The translations under genes and the position numbers were made by a program. From contig NZ_QXHD01000004.1 in assembly GCF_011009555.1 (NCBI RefSeq), forward strand, positions 3,952,240 to 4,016,239: a stretch of DNA of 64,000 bases, written 5' to 3'. This DNA is from Adonisia turfae CCMR0081. Lineage in GTDB: Bacteria; Cyanobacteriota; Cyanobacteriia; Phormidesmidales; Phormidesmidaceae. This document shows, in pieces, positions 32,550 to 40,930 of this stretch. The notes under the pieces are model-generated. The model was not told the origin of the DNA and made no database searches. It saw only the letters and a list, made by a program, of their open reading frames with translations. Positions within the stretch are counted from its first letter, which is position 1, and each line of letters begins with the position of its first letter.

Positions 32550-33842
32550 TGCTCTTAATTCCTCATGACACCATTCCAATCGATACTCTTCTGGAAACGG
32601 TCCGCCCTTATAGTCCACTTTGCTAACAGCTTTTACTCCTGGCAATAAAAGCACCTGTCGAACAAGCTCTGTAATCATCTGGCGGCCAATGTGACGCCCT
32701 AAGCATTCATGCAGGCCTTGACCAAAGTGAAATGTGTTAGTTTCGGGACGGGTGGGGTCAAACACCTGGGGCTGTGGGAATGCCGTCTCATCAAACATAG
32801 CGGAATGGGTAATAGCGATGACAGTTGTACCGGGTTTAATTGTGCAAGCATAGTCGGTGCCGGTTGCCAACTGTGTTTCCTGTTCACAAACTCGGAAAAA
32901 GTATGGCAAAGATGGATTAAACCTCAATGCCTCCAGCACATAACCGTCAAACTCGCTGGGGTCATCTTTTTGGGCAGCAGCTATGGCCTGTTTAAGGATC
33001 TCAGGACGTTCAAAAAGCTCGACCAGGGCATTGATAGCAGCATGGGATGTCGTCTCCACAGTCCCAATTAACAATCCGCCCAGGTTTCGAATGACTCTGG
33101 CAGGGTCAAACTTTTCCAAAGCACCTGACATCGACAACTTCAGTAATCGTGTTGCTGGATCATTGTTATCCTTGCCAACTTTTAGCTCTGCCCCTCTACG
33201 TTGAATCAGTTTGATCAAATAGACCCCTAAGTTCTGACCAGCCGCCTCACGATTAGCCACAATCTGAGTAGGATCCTTGACCACTACAGAATCAAAAGCT
33301 TGATTATGGAACGCATCGTATTGGCTCCAGTATGACCACTCAAATAAATCGTTAGGATCACTTTTATCAAAGCCAAATTGCTCCTGTACAAACGCAATGG
33401 ATACGGCTCGACACAGTCCACCCACGACATCAATCGTACCTTGAGCATTGTGCAGCAGTGATGAGGCTTTAGCCGCAACATATTGACGAGTAGAGGCAAG
33501 CTGCTCAAGATCCAGCACAGAGCGCATAATCGCTTTTTCTCGCCAATGGATCGCTGTATCATCCTGCGACATCCAGAAATCACTTTGTTTCGGCTTATAG
33601 AGTGCCACGCTAAAGACATCGTATTGACGTAACACAGATGTGCAATCACTAAAGCGGGTAACAATTGTTAGTTCTGGTAGCTCCAGAACAGGACAAGACT
33701 CTCGCAGTTCTTCATATAGGGAAAGCGATTCAGTATCCATCCATGCGCGCACCTGCCGCCATCGTTGTTCCAATGGTAGTTGCTCAATCTTTTTAAGATA
33801 GCCATTTTTTGGGCAGAATTTCTGCAAGTATCTTTTCATCAT
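32532..33842 (-). CDS. Cytochrome P450
   Basis: A 436-aa soluble P450. The haem-binding loop is FHFGQGLHECLGRHIG, with the Cys thiolate; the ExxR motif is EALRFNP; the I-helix region GLLIGTVETTSHAAINALVE carries the usual acid/Thr-like ETTSH position. There is no membrane anchor, typical of bacterial class I P450s. It shares a strand with the di-heme c-type gene upstream (33945-35648), 102 bases away, so both may act on the same lipid or terpene substrate. The two N-terminal ATGs (33842, 33839) are equally good. No ferredoxin is nearby; use of peroxide cannot be excluded. Confidence 0.92.
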   Translation of the reverse strand: MMKRYLQKFCPKNGYLKKIEQLPLEQRWRQVRAWMDTESLSLYEELRESCPVLELPELTIVTRFSDCTSVLRQYDVFSVALYKPKQSDFWMSQDDTAIHWREKAIMRSVLDLEQLASTRQYVAAKASSLLHNAQGTIDVVGGLCRAVSIAFVQEQFGFDKSDPNDLFEWSYWSQYDAFHNQAFDSVVVKDPTQIVANREAAGQNLGVYLIKLIQRRGAELKVGKDNNDPATRLLKLSMSGALEKFDPARVIRNLGGLLIGTVETTSHAAINALVELFERPEILKQAIAAAQKDDPSEFDGYVLEALRFNPSLPYFFRVCEQETQLATGTDYACTIKPGTTVIAITHSAMFDETAFPQPQVFDPTRPETNTFHFGQGLHECLGRHIGRQMITELVRQVLLLPGVKAVSKVDYKGGPFPEEYRLEWCHEELRALFYLR

Positions 33843-33871
33843 TTGTTGCCATGGGTTGAACGTAATACTGC

Positions 33872-33910
33872 GCCAGCAGCCTATGCCAGCAGCCTATGCC
33901 AGCAGCCTAT
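33872..33910. repeat. Three tandem copies of a 13-bp repeat
   Basis: GCCAGCAGCCTAT occurs three times without gaps (33872, 33885, 33898) between the di-heme gene and the P450 gene. Because 13 is not a multiple of 3 and it lies between genes, copy number can vary freely. Confidence 0.9.
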
Positions 33911-33944
33911 GGAGGATAGTTTTTCTGTGATGACGGTATGGGCA

Positions 33945-35648
33945 TCAAAGGGATTTAAGATATTCAATCAATGCTGTCTTGTCATGGGGAGAAAGTTCAG
34001 TCCCAAACAAGTGCCCGCCATTACTTTTGCCTTCCTCTCGGGTGTCGTAGAGGAAGGAGCCTGCTGCCCTTAACCCAACATGATCTGGATCAAACTCATT
34101 CCCTCCAGTTTGAAACGTTGTGGGGCGTTGCTCAGGTACAGACAGCACATCCCAAAGTGTAGGTACTGAACCATTGTGAAAATAAGGAGAGGAGGCAAAG
34201 ATGCCTGCCAACGGAGAGGCCCAGTAAACGGCTCCGCTCTTTTCCGATGAATTATTGTCTAAGTTGCTGTACTGTTCTTTTGCGATCGCAAACTTATTAG
34301 GCCTACCCTTCGAATCATGGTTTTGATAGTTTGTCGCTATCCTGTAACCAAATTCTTTCCAGAGTTTGAATTTACGGAATCGCAACATTTTTTTAGATAA
34401 ATCCAGCAGACCGTCTGCACGCTCTTTTCCATGCTCATTAAATATTTGGTAGGCAACAGGATCCGTGCCTACATCGAATGCTAAGCGCTGATTAAACCGT
34501 ATGCCTAGCCGATTTGGCGGTTCACTGGTTCTGGTATGGCATTGGGCACAGTTCTGCTCGAATAGAGGTTTACCCTGCGCAATCAATGTTTGATCGAACT
34601 GCCCTAAAACTGATTCAGGCCACTTTGGAGTGCGTAGTCTCTCAAGAGAGTTTTGTATTTTCTCAATATTATCGAAGTCAATGGATTCTAGAATTACTTT
34701 CTTTTTAAACGCCTCGATCATCTTTGGTGGACGAATCGGCGATGTGGAAACAGACTGAATCCAGTTTCTGGCGCTCGGATGGTGAATTTCAGCAAACCAC
34801 TGTGCCCATGTGTCTTGATGAGCAAACCATAGGGGCGGATAATTGGTACTGCCTTCCAGTTGAATCCTTAAGGGAGTTTTACCGCTAGATTTTATAATCC
34901 CTTTCCGAACCATCCAGCCGATAATGCCAACATTGTTGTAGTAACCTCGGGTAAGGGCATTCAGATTGCCAGGGCCAAACTCTGCCGCTGGAATTTGCAA
35001 CTGATCCATCACCTCGGTAGCAACTCCATAGGGACCAATAAATTCACTAATTTCATCTTTTAGCTGGTCTAGTTCCACCTGGGTTGGAGTGTTTCCTAGA
35101 ACATCTGTCGCAAACGCTTTGATCTGAGCATCATCATCTAACAGAGTGTAGAAAGCCCCATACAAATCTTCTAAGAACTGGGGAATATCCACTAACCCTG
35201 GCCCACCATAAACTGGCAGTATCCATGGTGAATTAGACCTAGAACCATCATTTGGACGATAGGTCAATTGTCGAGCATGGCAGGCAGCACAGGTGATACC
35301 TACGTAAGGTCGATCACCAAACTGTACGGGTCGTTGATCGATGGCAAACCCGATGGGCAATCCATATGGGTTAAGCTCTGATTCCTTCGACGGAATAAAA
35401 CCATACCCTGGGCCGAGTTTGTCGATAAATTTTGTATCCGGCGCTTTTGGATCAGGAAGATTGAGAAAGAATTCAAGGGGAGCAAGATTTGTCCCCTCCG
35501 AAGCATGATTGAAAAATTGAACTTCCTGCTGTGACCAACCCTGGTTTAAGTCTGCAACCTTGGGTTTTATATTTGCTGACGCCTCTCCATAGAAAGAGAA
35601 TAGGAAAAGGATCAAAGCCAAAAGACAATGTAATACTTTAGTTAACAT
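33945..35648 (-). CDS. Exported di-heme c-type cytochrome, RoxA/CcP-like
   Basis: A 567-aa protein with a Sec signal peptide (residues 1-25, LALILFLFSFYGEASA). Two CxxCH haem sites are clear: CAACH near residue 120 and CAQCH near residue 375. The size, the spacing of about 255 residues and the helical scaffold fit the di-heme peroxidase superfamily branch containing rubber oxygenases RoxA/RoxB rather than the shorter classic cytochrome c peroxidases. RoxA-type enzymes cleave polyisoprene oxidatively in the periplasm. Whether this protein is a dioxygenase or peroxidase is open. It precedes the P450 on the same strand. The C-terminal part (GIFASSPYFHNGSVPTLWDVL) is a typical family block. Confidence 0.82.
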   Translation of the reverse strand: MLTKVLHCLLALILFLFSFYGEASANIKPKVADLNQGWSQQEVQFFNHASEGTNLAPLEFFLNLPDPKAPDTKFIDKLGPGYGFIPSKESELNPYGLPIGFAIDQRPVQFGDRPYVGITCAACHARQLTYRPNDGSRSNSPWILPVYGGPGLVDIPQFLEDLYGAFYTLLDDDAQIKAFATDVLGNTPTQVELDQLKDEISEFIGPYGVATEVMDQLQIPAAEFGPGNLNALTRGYYNNVGIIGWMVRKGIIKSSGKTPLRIQLEGSTNYPPLWFAHQDTWAQWFAEIHHPSARNWIQSVSTSPIRPPKMIEAFKKKVILESIDFDNIEKIQNSLERLRTPKWPESVLGQFDQTLIAQGKPLFEQNCAQCHTRTSEPPNRLGIRFNQRLAFDVGTDPVAYQIFNEHGKERADGLLDLSKKMLRFRKFKLWKEFGYRIATNYQNHDSKGRPNKFAIAKEQYSNLDNNSSEKSGAVYWASPLAGIFASSPYFHNGSVPTLWDVLSVPEQRPTTFQTGGNEFDPDHVGLRAAGSFLYDTREEGKSNGGHLFGTELSPHDKTALIEYLKSL

Positions 35649-35982
35649 CTCCGTCAGTATTTAGAAGAATTTCTTTAACATACTGATTTATTCATAATGA
35701 TTTGGACAGCCTAAAGTTATGCCTATTGATTAGATAGGTCCATTGCACAAAGGTAAAATGGGTGGTGCGATCGGAAGTGATACGACTATATTTTTACGGA
35801 ATAAACATCTCCCAACTTGCAATAACTCTCTTATAAGAGGTTTTTAAATTCATCACCTGCGTAATTTCAACGATTTTTGATGGGAAGGACTTTGTTCACT
35901 ATCACCTGAGCCTTAGGATGACAGCTCACCCCCATATCGTTTGAAGGTCAGTAAATCTCGTGATTTTTGCACTTATGAACGT
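35649..35982. other. Intergenic, nothing supported
   Basis: A 334-base AT-rich gap between two minus-strand genes. It has one GCGATCGG near-HIP1 site but no repeat, RNA or gene that I can support. Confidence 0.5.
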
Positions 35983-37116
35983 TTAAGCCTCAATGAGTTC
36001 AAATGTCAGCGATCCACAGGCTTGACCATTAACCTGTAAAATAATTTGGTGCTCGCCAAGCATTAAACGTCTTGTCGTCATCAAACGCATAGGATGTTTC
36101 TTTTTGAGGGCAACGACCTCACCCTTCTTAAGGTCAACTTGCTTAATCTTAAAAACTTTTTGGGTCCTCTTTTTGCCATCATTGGCAAAGTACATCAAAT
36201 AATCAACCAAAAGCTTTTGGGACTTATGAGCACGAATATCGAACGAAAATTCAAATGCATCACCGACCTTCACTTGGGGAGTGCTGGTAGAAAAATTGGT
36301 AATAGTAATATCTGGTTTACTGCCAAATCCAATGAGCTTTAAGGCATCTTTATGCCCCTGTTTAGTCAATGTCCGCAGAGCATGTTTTGTTATAAAAGAG
36401 ATCTCTTTCTCTGTTTGTCGTTTGCTTTTTATCCAGCTTTTCAGAAGATCAATCACCAAGTTTGGATCAACCTTACTAATATCATTCAGGTGATTAGCCA
36501 CTGAACGCGTCACATAGCGAGTCTTATCTGCATAAAGGCTTTCCAAAATAGGTAAAGGCTTTTGGTAATCAATCGTTAGCTTTTGCGCCCAAGGAAGCTT
36601 GGGTCTTGTACCTTCACTGGCCCAGCGGCGCACATGATAATTGTCGTCATCCGCACAATCCGATAAAAAACCAAGCGTTTCGTCAGGAAACGCATTAATA
36701 AAATAACGGATAGCGTATTCCGCCGAGAATCGTTTCGTAATCTCCTTCAGACCACTTAGGGATACGTCTAAATACTCTGAGCTACAGCCATGGAGGGCAA
36801 CATACAGAGAGAACGGCGCAAAAATAAAATCACCAAAGTCATCATCTGTTTTAGTAGGATCAAGCTCTGATGGCAGCGACTTTAAGATAATTGCCAACGA
36901 CTCCCCATAGTCATCTGGCAAATACCTATGCAAGCAGGTTGAAATGTGGGCAATACGCTCCTTTAGTTCCAGCTTAGGAAAGGCTTTAACAACATCCTGA
37001 TGAAATTTTTCTTGAGCAAAATCAGGAAATGCCTGAACCATCAAAGTCGCTAAATATTCAACCTTATCTGAGTTAAAGAGCTGGTCTTTTAGGGAAAAGG
37101 AAGATTTTGCTTTCAC
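35983..37116 (-). CDS. AlkD-like DNA alkylation repair protein
   Basis: A 377-aa HEAT-repeat protein. The segment CADDDNYHVRRWASEGTRPKLPWA followed by PILESLYADKTRYVTRSVANHL and SWI is the signature of the AlkC/AlkD-type DNA alkylation repair family, which removes N3- and N7-alkyl purines by wrapping DNA in helical repeats. The HEAT region covers about residues 1-245; the last 120 residues form an extra beta domain (FEFSFDIRAHKSQKLLVDY, ending LTFELIEA), so the protein is longer than plain AlkD. I start at the GTG at 37116, since AGGAG lies 11 bases upstream; the TTG at 37158 lacks a site. Which lesion it repairs is unknown. Confidence 0.82.
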   Translation of the reverse strand: MKAKSSFSLKDQLFNSDKVEYLATLMVQAFPDFAQEKFHQDVVKAFPKLELKERIAHISTCLHRYLPDDYGESLAIILKSLPSELDPTKTDDDFGDFIFAPFSLYVALHGCSSEYLDVSLSGLKEITKRFSAEYAIRYFINAFPDETLGFLSDCADDDNYHVRRWASEGTRPKLPWAQKLTIDYQKPLPILESLYADKTRYVTRSVANHLNDISKVDPNLVIDLLKSWIKSKRQTEKEISFITKHALRTLTKQGHKDALKLIGFGSKPDITITNFSTSTPQVKVGDAFEFSFDIRAHKSQKLLVDYLMYFANDGKKRTQKVFKIKQVDLKKGEVVALKKKHPMRLMTTRRLMLGEHQIILQVNGQACGSLTFELIEA

Positions 37117-37172
37117 GAATACAATTTCTCCTGGCACATCAAGGAAGACGGTTTTCAAGATATCAGTTGTTT

Positions 37173-37259
37173 TTGTAGGGACACACCGATGTGTACCCTT
37201 CGAGATACAGACAAATTACCGATGTCCTGCATTGGGCGCATGGCCATGCGCCCCTACAA
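37173..37259. repeat. 87-bp MITE-like element
   Basis: Ends TTGTAGGG (37173) and CCCTACAA (37252-37259) are terminal inverted repeats. Inside are two palindromes, the second a perfect 20-bp one (37234-37253, centre CATGGCCATG). No coding capacity. Such small palindromic elements are frequent in cyanobacterial genomes. Confidence 0.65.
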
Positions 37260-37343
37260 TGGCATACCTAATTTTGCATAAATTATTCATGATCAGAACT
37301 CTCAGACCATACCATTGAAAATAGCCAGTATTGAATAGGTAGC

Positions 37344-37649
37344 ATGACCTTCCTTGTAGCTGTCCCTTGGATATTTTCCTTAATCATAGGCGTTATTGTC
37401 GGATGGTTTATCCGCCGCAAATCCATTTATATTCGGTTGCTATGTGCTGGGCTAAATGCCATCGTTCTGGGGGTATTTTCCGCTGCATTTTATGCTCAGT
37501 TTGCTGACATCGTTTTTGGCTGTTCGGGTTGGGGCTGCATAGGTGTAGTCCCTATCGCCAGACAGGTAACGATAGTGAGTATGATTCTAGCCGCATTATC
37601 TGTCTTAATCGTCAGATGGGTGACACATTTATCGAGAAATCACCCTTAA
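37344..37649 (+). CDS. Small three-helix membrane protein
   Basis: Not recognised. A 101-aa hydrophobic protein with three predicted membrane helices: VAVPWIFSLIIGVIVGWFI (residues 5-23), LLCAGLNAIVLGVFSAAFYAQ (32-52) and VTIVSMILAALSVLIVRWV (75-93), with RRK after the first helix and a loop holding two Cys (VFGCSGWGCIG). It has no signal for a larger family. The downstream HxlR fragment stays in the same frame after its stop, which looks like a rearrangement point. Function unknown. Confidence 0.6.
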   Translation: MTFLVAVPWIFSLIIGVIVGWFIRRKSIYIRLLCAGLNAIVLGVFSAAFYAQFADIVFGCSGWGCIGVVPIARQVTIVSMILAALSVLIVRWVTHLSRNHP

Positions 37650-37676
37650 ATCAAGCATATTTCTCTCTCTACACAT

Positions 37677-37970
37677 TGGACGCTGATTATTCTCCGCGAT
37701 CTGTTGAATGGCAAAAATCGTTTTTCAGAGTTTCTGGACTCCCCAGAGCGGATCACAACCAATGTACTCACGGATAGGCTGGTGCTGATGGAAGAGACTG
37801 GTCTGGTGAACAAAATCCCCTATCAGCTACGGCCAAAGCGGTTTGAGTATGAGCTGACAGAAAAAGGATTAGGACTACTACCTTTGCTACAAGAGATGTG
37901 TCGTTGGGCCAATCATTTCATGTCAGAAACATGGACAGCACTGTCAAGTTTTATGAATCGTAAAATATAG
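37677..37970 (+). pseudogene. HxlR-family regulator lacking its N-terminus
   Basis: The frame encodes WTLIILRDLLNGKNRF, SEFLDSPERITTNVLTDRL and ELTEKGLGLLPLLQ, a well-preserved HxlR winged-helix. The first about 25 residues, including the CP or C redox Cys and the first helix, are missing: the frame meets a stop at 37647, which is the end of the small membrane gene. Only a TTG at 37704 could start a shorter protein of 88 aa, without the first recognition parts. I treat it as a 5'-truncated gene; a leftover working protein cannot be ruled out. Confidence 0.75.
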
Positions 37971-38039
37971 CAATCAGCCGCAGACAGTGATATGGCACTT
38001 AGATAGCAGGCCTGGATCATAAATAAATCTTAAACAGCT

Positions 38040-38203
38040 CAATTTCCATCTAGGGCGGATGTTTATACTGAAACTTTCAGCCTAATCACCCATATCGGCA
38101 GATTAGACTGACATATTTTCACCTAATCATCTATATAGGGATCTTAGGCAGAAATATTTCTACCTAATCCGCCATGTAGGATAGATAGGTGGAAAGTTTC
38201 CCT
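38040..38203. repeat. Degenerate 41-bp tandem repeats, about four copies
   Basis: Units begin near 38040, then CCTAATC at 38081, 38122 and 38163, giving an exact period of 41. Each unit ends in a small palindrome of A/T and GC ends (for instance CTGAAACTTTCAG, GAAATATTTC, GGAAAGTTTCC). They lie in the 270-base gap before a cassette-like gene. Confidence 0.7.
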
Positions 38204-38240
38204 CTAAGTAATTGTTATGCGTACTGATTATTAAGCACAA

Positions 38241-38666
38241 ATGGAAGCCAATATTGACATCTGGAACCTTTTACACGATGGCAGCATTGTTGCTTTCAGT
38301 AATGTTGGTCCTGGAGACATCTCTGTAAAAGTCGAAATAGAATATCTCTGTGAATTATTAGCTACCGGATCTAAGTTTCTATTGATTCACCTTCGCGATT
38401 GTAGCGACATATCATATAGTCCTTTCAAAAGCTCCGACACTGTTATTAAGCCTGAGTCATTGGGCGAATGTGATCTCGAAATCCTAAGCGCGAAAAATGA
38501 GCACAGCTATATCTCAGTTTGCTGTACTGAAGGCATAATACGACTAAGCTACATGGATGCTTATTATGAGTTGGACAACGGTGTTCCAATTTCGTTTGCT
38601 ACTTTGTCTCAAGCATGCAAGAAATATTGGAATGACTGGGAGCAGCATAATAGGAACGACGTATAA
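38241..38666 (+). CDS. Hypothetical protein, cassette-like
   Basis: Not recognised. A 141-aa acidic, soluble protein beginning MEANIDIWNLLHDGSIVAFSN, with repeated hydrophobic strands (KFLLIHLRDC, HSYISVCCTEGIIRLSY) that suggest a beta-rich fold, and a C-terminal helix ending QACKKYWNDWEQH. GTTATGC at 38214-38220, 20 bases before the ATG, is the box that closes attC-like sites elsewhere in the window, so this may be the first gene of the cassette row that continues to 40998. The stretch after its stop (38688-38750) has a GAGGTGCGGC/GCCGTACCTC stem with one mismatch. Confidence 0.55.
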   Translation: MEANIDIWNLLHDGSIVAFSNVGPGDISVKVEIEYLCELLATGSKFLLIHLRDCSDISYSPFKSSDTVIKPESLGECDLEILSAKNEHSYISVCCTEGIIRLSYMDAYYELDNGVPISFATLSQACKKYWNDWEQHNRNDV

Positions 38667-38687
38667 TATAGCGTTTCCCTGGCGGAT

Positions 38688-38750
38688 GAGGTGCGGCTCC
38701 GAACCTGAAATCCTTTTGTAGTAGTGAGTCTAGGCTCATCGCCGTACCTC
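38688..38750 (+). other. Inverted repeat between cassette-like genes
   Basis: GAGGTGCGGC (38688-38697) pairs with GCCGTACCTC (38741-38750), one mismatch, loop of 43. It sits where an attC would be expected, but lacks clear R boxes. No T-run, so not a terminator. Confidence 0.35.
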
Positions 38751-38793
38751 ACGGGAGCAAGAAAGGCTGTAGGCCAATAATTATTTAATGTAG

Positions 38794-39042
38794 ATGACTG
38801 AATACTTAGACAAAATCACAGTTGAGCAAGCCTATTTGGCAGCATATGAATATTTATTGCGTAGATGGGAGTATATGCCCGAGAGGCTAATAGCTGACGA
38901 ACTCAGCGGGATGAGTCTATTAGATGACGGAGGCAGTGCCGATCCAGCTTGCAAGAGCGAGTTTTTCGAAGCTCTCCGCGCGGTTCTTGATGCTGAGGCT
39001 AAATCAAGGAGATACACAAGGGCCGATCTAAAGCTAAGTTGA
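38794..39042 (+). CDS. Small hypothetical protein, cassette-borne
   Basis: Not recognised by name. An 82-aa helical acidic protein: MTEYLDKITVEQAYLAAYEYLLRR, then LSGMSLLDDGGSADPACKSEF and FEALRAVLDAEAKSRRY. Small helical proteins of this type are often found in cassette arrays and near polymorphic toxin systems. The stop is four bases before the first box of a well-formed attC-like site (39046). No ribosome site stronger than TAG ATG spacing is visible. Its upstream neighbour is also cassette-like. Confidence 0.6.
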   Translation: MTEYLDKITVEQAYLAAYEYLLRRWEYMPERLIADELSGMSLLDDGGSADPACKSEFFEALRAVLDAEAKSRRYTRADLKLS

Positions 39043-39045
39043 GCT

Positions 39046-39131
39046 GCATAACAAATCGTTGAAGCGGCTGAGCTTAAAACTAGGGGCTAACATTGAAAAG
39101 TGCTGTCCAGCCGCACAACTCCACGTTATGC
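39046..39131 (+). other. attC-like recombination site (well formed)
   Basis: Boxes GCATAAC (39046-39052) and GTTATGC (39125-39131) are perfectly inverted. GTTG (39058-39061) pairs with CAAC (39116-39119), and GCGGCTG (39064-39070) pairs with CAGCCGC (39108-39114), with extra bases on each arm. Outer box symmetry plus interrupted stems is a textbook attC form. It resembles 9495-9578 in order and in the words AATCGTTG, GCGGC and CCGCACAA. Confidence 0.8.
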
Positions 39132-39163
39132 GTCGAAATCATCCCTCTCATGCATAGAAGCGT

Positions 39164-40084
39164 ATGATTGATCGTCAACTCCCTTACATCGATTTCCAGG
39201 CCATCAACACGCAATGCCACACGCTTGCTGATGGGCGAATATTAGCTTTCGCCCGCTATGGAAAAGAAGGCGGAACGCCCATTTATTACTTTCACGGGTG
39301 TCCGGGATCCCGATTTGAGGCAGCGCCGATTCACCCATGGGCACTCGCATCCGGTTTTGAGATTTTCGCCCTCGATAGACCGGGTTGCGGTCGCTCCTCT
39401 CACGCAATGAACTATCATGTGCTCGACTGGCCGAAAGACGTCATCGACTTTGCTGATTATAGGTCGCACGAACGATTCGGTCTCATCGGCTTGTCTGGGG
39501 GTGGCACGTACATCAATGCCTGTGCCTATGCAATCCCTAATCGGCTGCTTTTTGCCTACGATGTGGCGGGCTGGGCACCTGTGGCTCAAGTCGAAGACCT
39601 GCGAAGCTCACTGGCACCCCTGGATCGCTTCTTCTTGAGGATCGCGCTAAGCTTCAAACTCTTGTTTCAGATTCCCTTTGCGCTCATAGGACTGGCTGCC
39701 CGACATTTAAGCGACCGAGGCTTCGCAAGCTTGTTACGCTCGTCAATGAGTGACGACGATAAAGCGTTCATTCTTGGTTCCGACAATAATGCGCACTTTT
39801 TCCGCAGCATAGTCAAAGAGAGCTTTGCCCAAGGGAGTCGTGGTCCTGCAGAGGATGCGACCCGATGTTATCGAGATTGGGGATTTCGCCTAGAGGAGAT
39901 AAGCTACCCGGTGGAGATCTGGCACGGAACGGATGACTTTTTTGCGAGCTTTTGCTTTGCTCAGTATAAGCATCAGGCCATTAGGGGCAGTGTGCTGCGA
40001 GTCTTCAAGGGACGGGGCCATCTTCATCCGGTAACAGAGTATGAGGCTTTGTTTAAAGACATTAGACTTAATCAGAAATTGTAG
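39164..40084 (+). CDS. Alpha/beta hydrolase, cassette-borne
   Basis: A 306-aa alpha/beta hydrolase. Visible elements: oxyanion-hole block YYFHGCPGSRFE (HGxPG type), FALDRPGCGRSS, nucleophile elbow LIGLSGGGTY with the Ser, acid in VEIWHGTDDFF and the catalytic His in GRGHLHP. This is the common HGxPGSR esterase/epoxide-hydrolase-like branch. No signal peptide. GC content is higher than in the flanking chromosome. It lies between an attC-like site (39046-39131) and a partial one before the GNAT gene, so it looks like a captured cassette gene. Substrate unknown. Confidence 0.85.
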   Translation: MIDRQLPYIDFQAINTQCHTLADGRILAFARYGKEGGTPIYYFHGCPGSRFEAAPIHPWALASGFEIFALDRPGCGRSSHAMNYHVLDWPKDVIDFADYRSHERFGLIGLSGGGTYINACAYAIPNRLLFAYDVAGWAPVAQVEDLRSSLAPLDRFFLRIALSFKLLFQIPFALIGLAARHLSDRGFASLLRSSMSDDDKAFILGSDNNAHFFRSIVKESFAQGSRGPAEDATRCYRDWGFRLEEISYPVEIWHGTDDFFASFCFAQYKHQAIRGSVLRVFKGRGHLHPVTEYEALFKDIRLNQKL

Positions 40085-40218
40085 CCCCCCTGCACAGCAA
40101 GGGTTTCAAAAAGCACTTGATTTGATAACAACCCAACGTCAAAGATTGTTCAGATTTTGAGAGATAACTTTGCCGCCATCAGGCAGTTTGGAGATAGAGA
40201 ATCGGAAAGTATTTTAGT

Positions 40219-40259
40219 GTTGATATAGTATGAAGCCGCCGCATAACGTTAGCTGCAAG
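40219..40259 (+). other. Partial attC-like end
   Basis: Ends in GTTAGCT (40248-40254) and closely matches 21899-21945 (GTTGATATA, GCCGCCGC, TTAGC, GCAAG). The 5' half that should follow the hydrolase stop is not recognisable. The remainder of the 200-base gap is without features. Confidence 0.4.
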
Positions 40260-40282
40260 CTTTACTCTGAAAAAGGAATACT

Positions 40283-40930
40283 GTGAATATTAATATTCGT
40301 TTAGAAACTAAAGATGATTATTTCAAAGTCGAAGAACTGACACGAGAAGCGTTCTGGAATTTATATACGCCAGGATGTGATGAGCACTATTTGTGTCATA
40401 TACTGCGTGATCACAAAGACTTTATTAAAGAACTTGATTATGTCGCAGAAATCGATGGAAATGTAATAGCCTCAATCATGTATACAGATTCGTACCTTTT
40501 TAGTAATGACCTAGAGAAGGTGCAAATCGTTTCATTTGGCCCTTTCTGTGTTCATCCTGACTATCAGAGGAAAGGCATAGGTACAGCATTAATTGAAAAG
40601 ACAAAATCGCTAGTAGAAAAAAGGAATATTCCAGCAATTGTTATTTATGGAGATCCTCATAACTACTGTAAGTATGGGTTTAAAAATGGTATTGACTATC
40701 AGGTCAGCAATATGGATGGAGAATATCCTTTAGGTTTACTAGTTTTAGAGCTTCAGCCTGGATTCTTTGGAAATAAAGAATGGAAGGCAAAGCAAAGCGA
40801 TGTATTTGTTTTTGACCATAAGAAAGTCATAGAGTTTGACAAAAAGTTTAAGGAAAAAGAAAAGAAAATCCAATACAGTCAAGAGATATTTAAAATGCAG
40901 ATTAGGTCTTTCTTGAAAAAAAACAGCTAA
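40283..40930 (+). CDS. GNAT-family N-acetyltransferase, cassette-borne
   Basis: A 215-aa acetyltransferase of the GNAT fold. VSFGPFCVHPDYQRKGIGTALIEK is the acetyl-CoA binding block (Q/RxxGxG), preceded by strand beta-4 and followed by AIVIYGDPHNYCKYGF, as in YhbS-like members. It transfers an acetyl group from acetyl-CoA to an unknown amine. The start is a GTG at 40283 with AAGGAA six bases upstream. The C-terminus is Lys-rich and unusual (KKFKEKEKKIQ). The gene is AT-rich, unlike the hydrolase upstream, which shows that the two come from different sources. Its stop lies within the first box of the attC-like site at 40925. Confidence 0.88.
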   Translation: MNINIRLETKDDYFKVEELTREAFWNLYTPGCDEHYLCHILRDHKDFIKELDYVAEIDGNVIASIMYTDSYLFSNDLEKVQIVSFGPFCVHPDYQRKGIGTALIEKTKSLVEKRNIPAIVIYGDPHNYCKYGFKNGIDYQVSNMDGEYPLGLLVLELQPGFFGNKEWKAKQSDVFVFDHKKVIEFDKKFKEKEKKIQYSQEIFKMQIRSFLKKNS

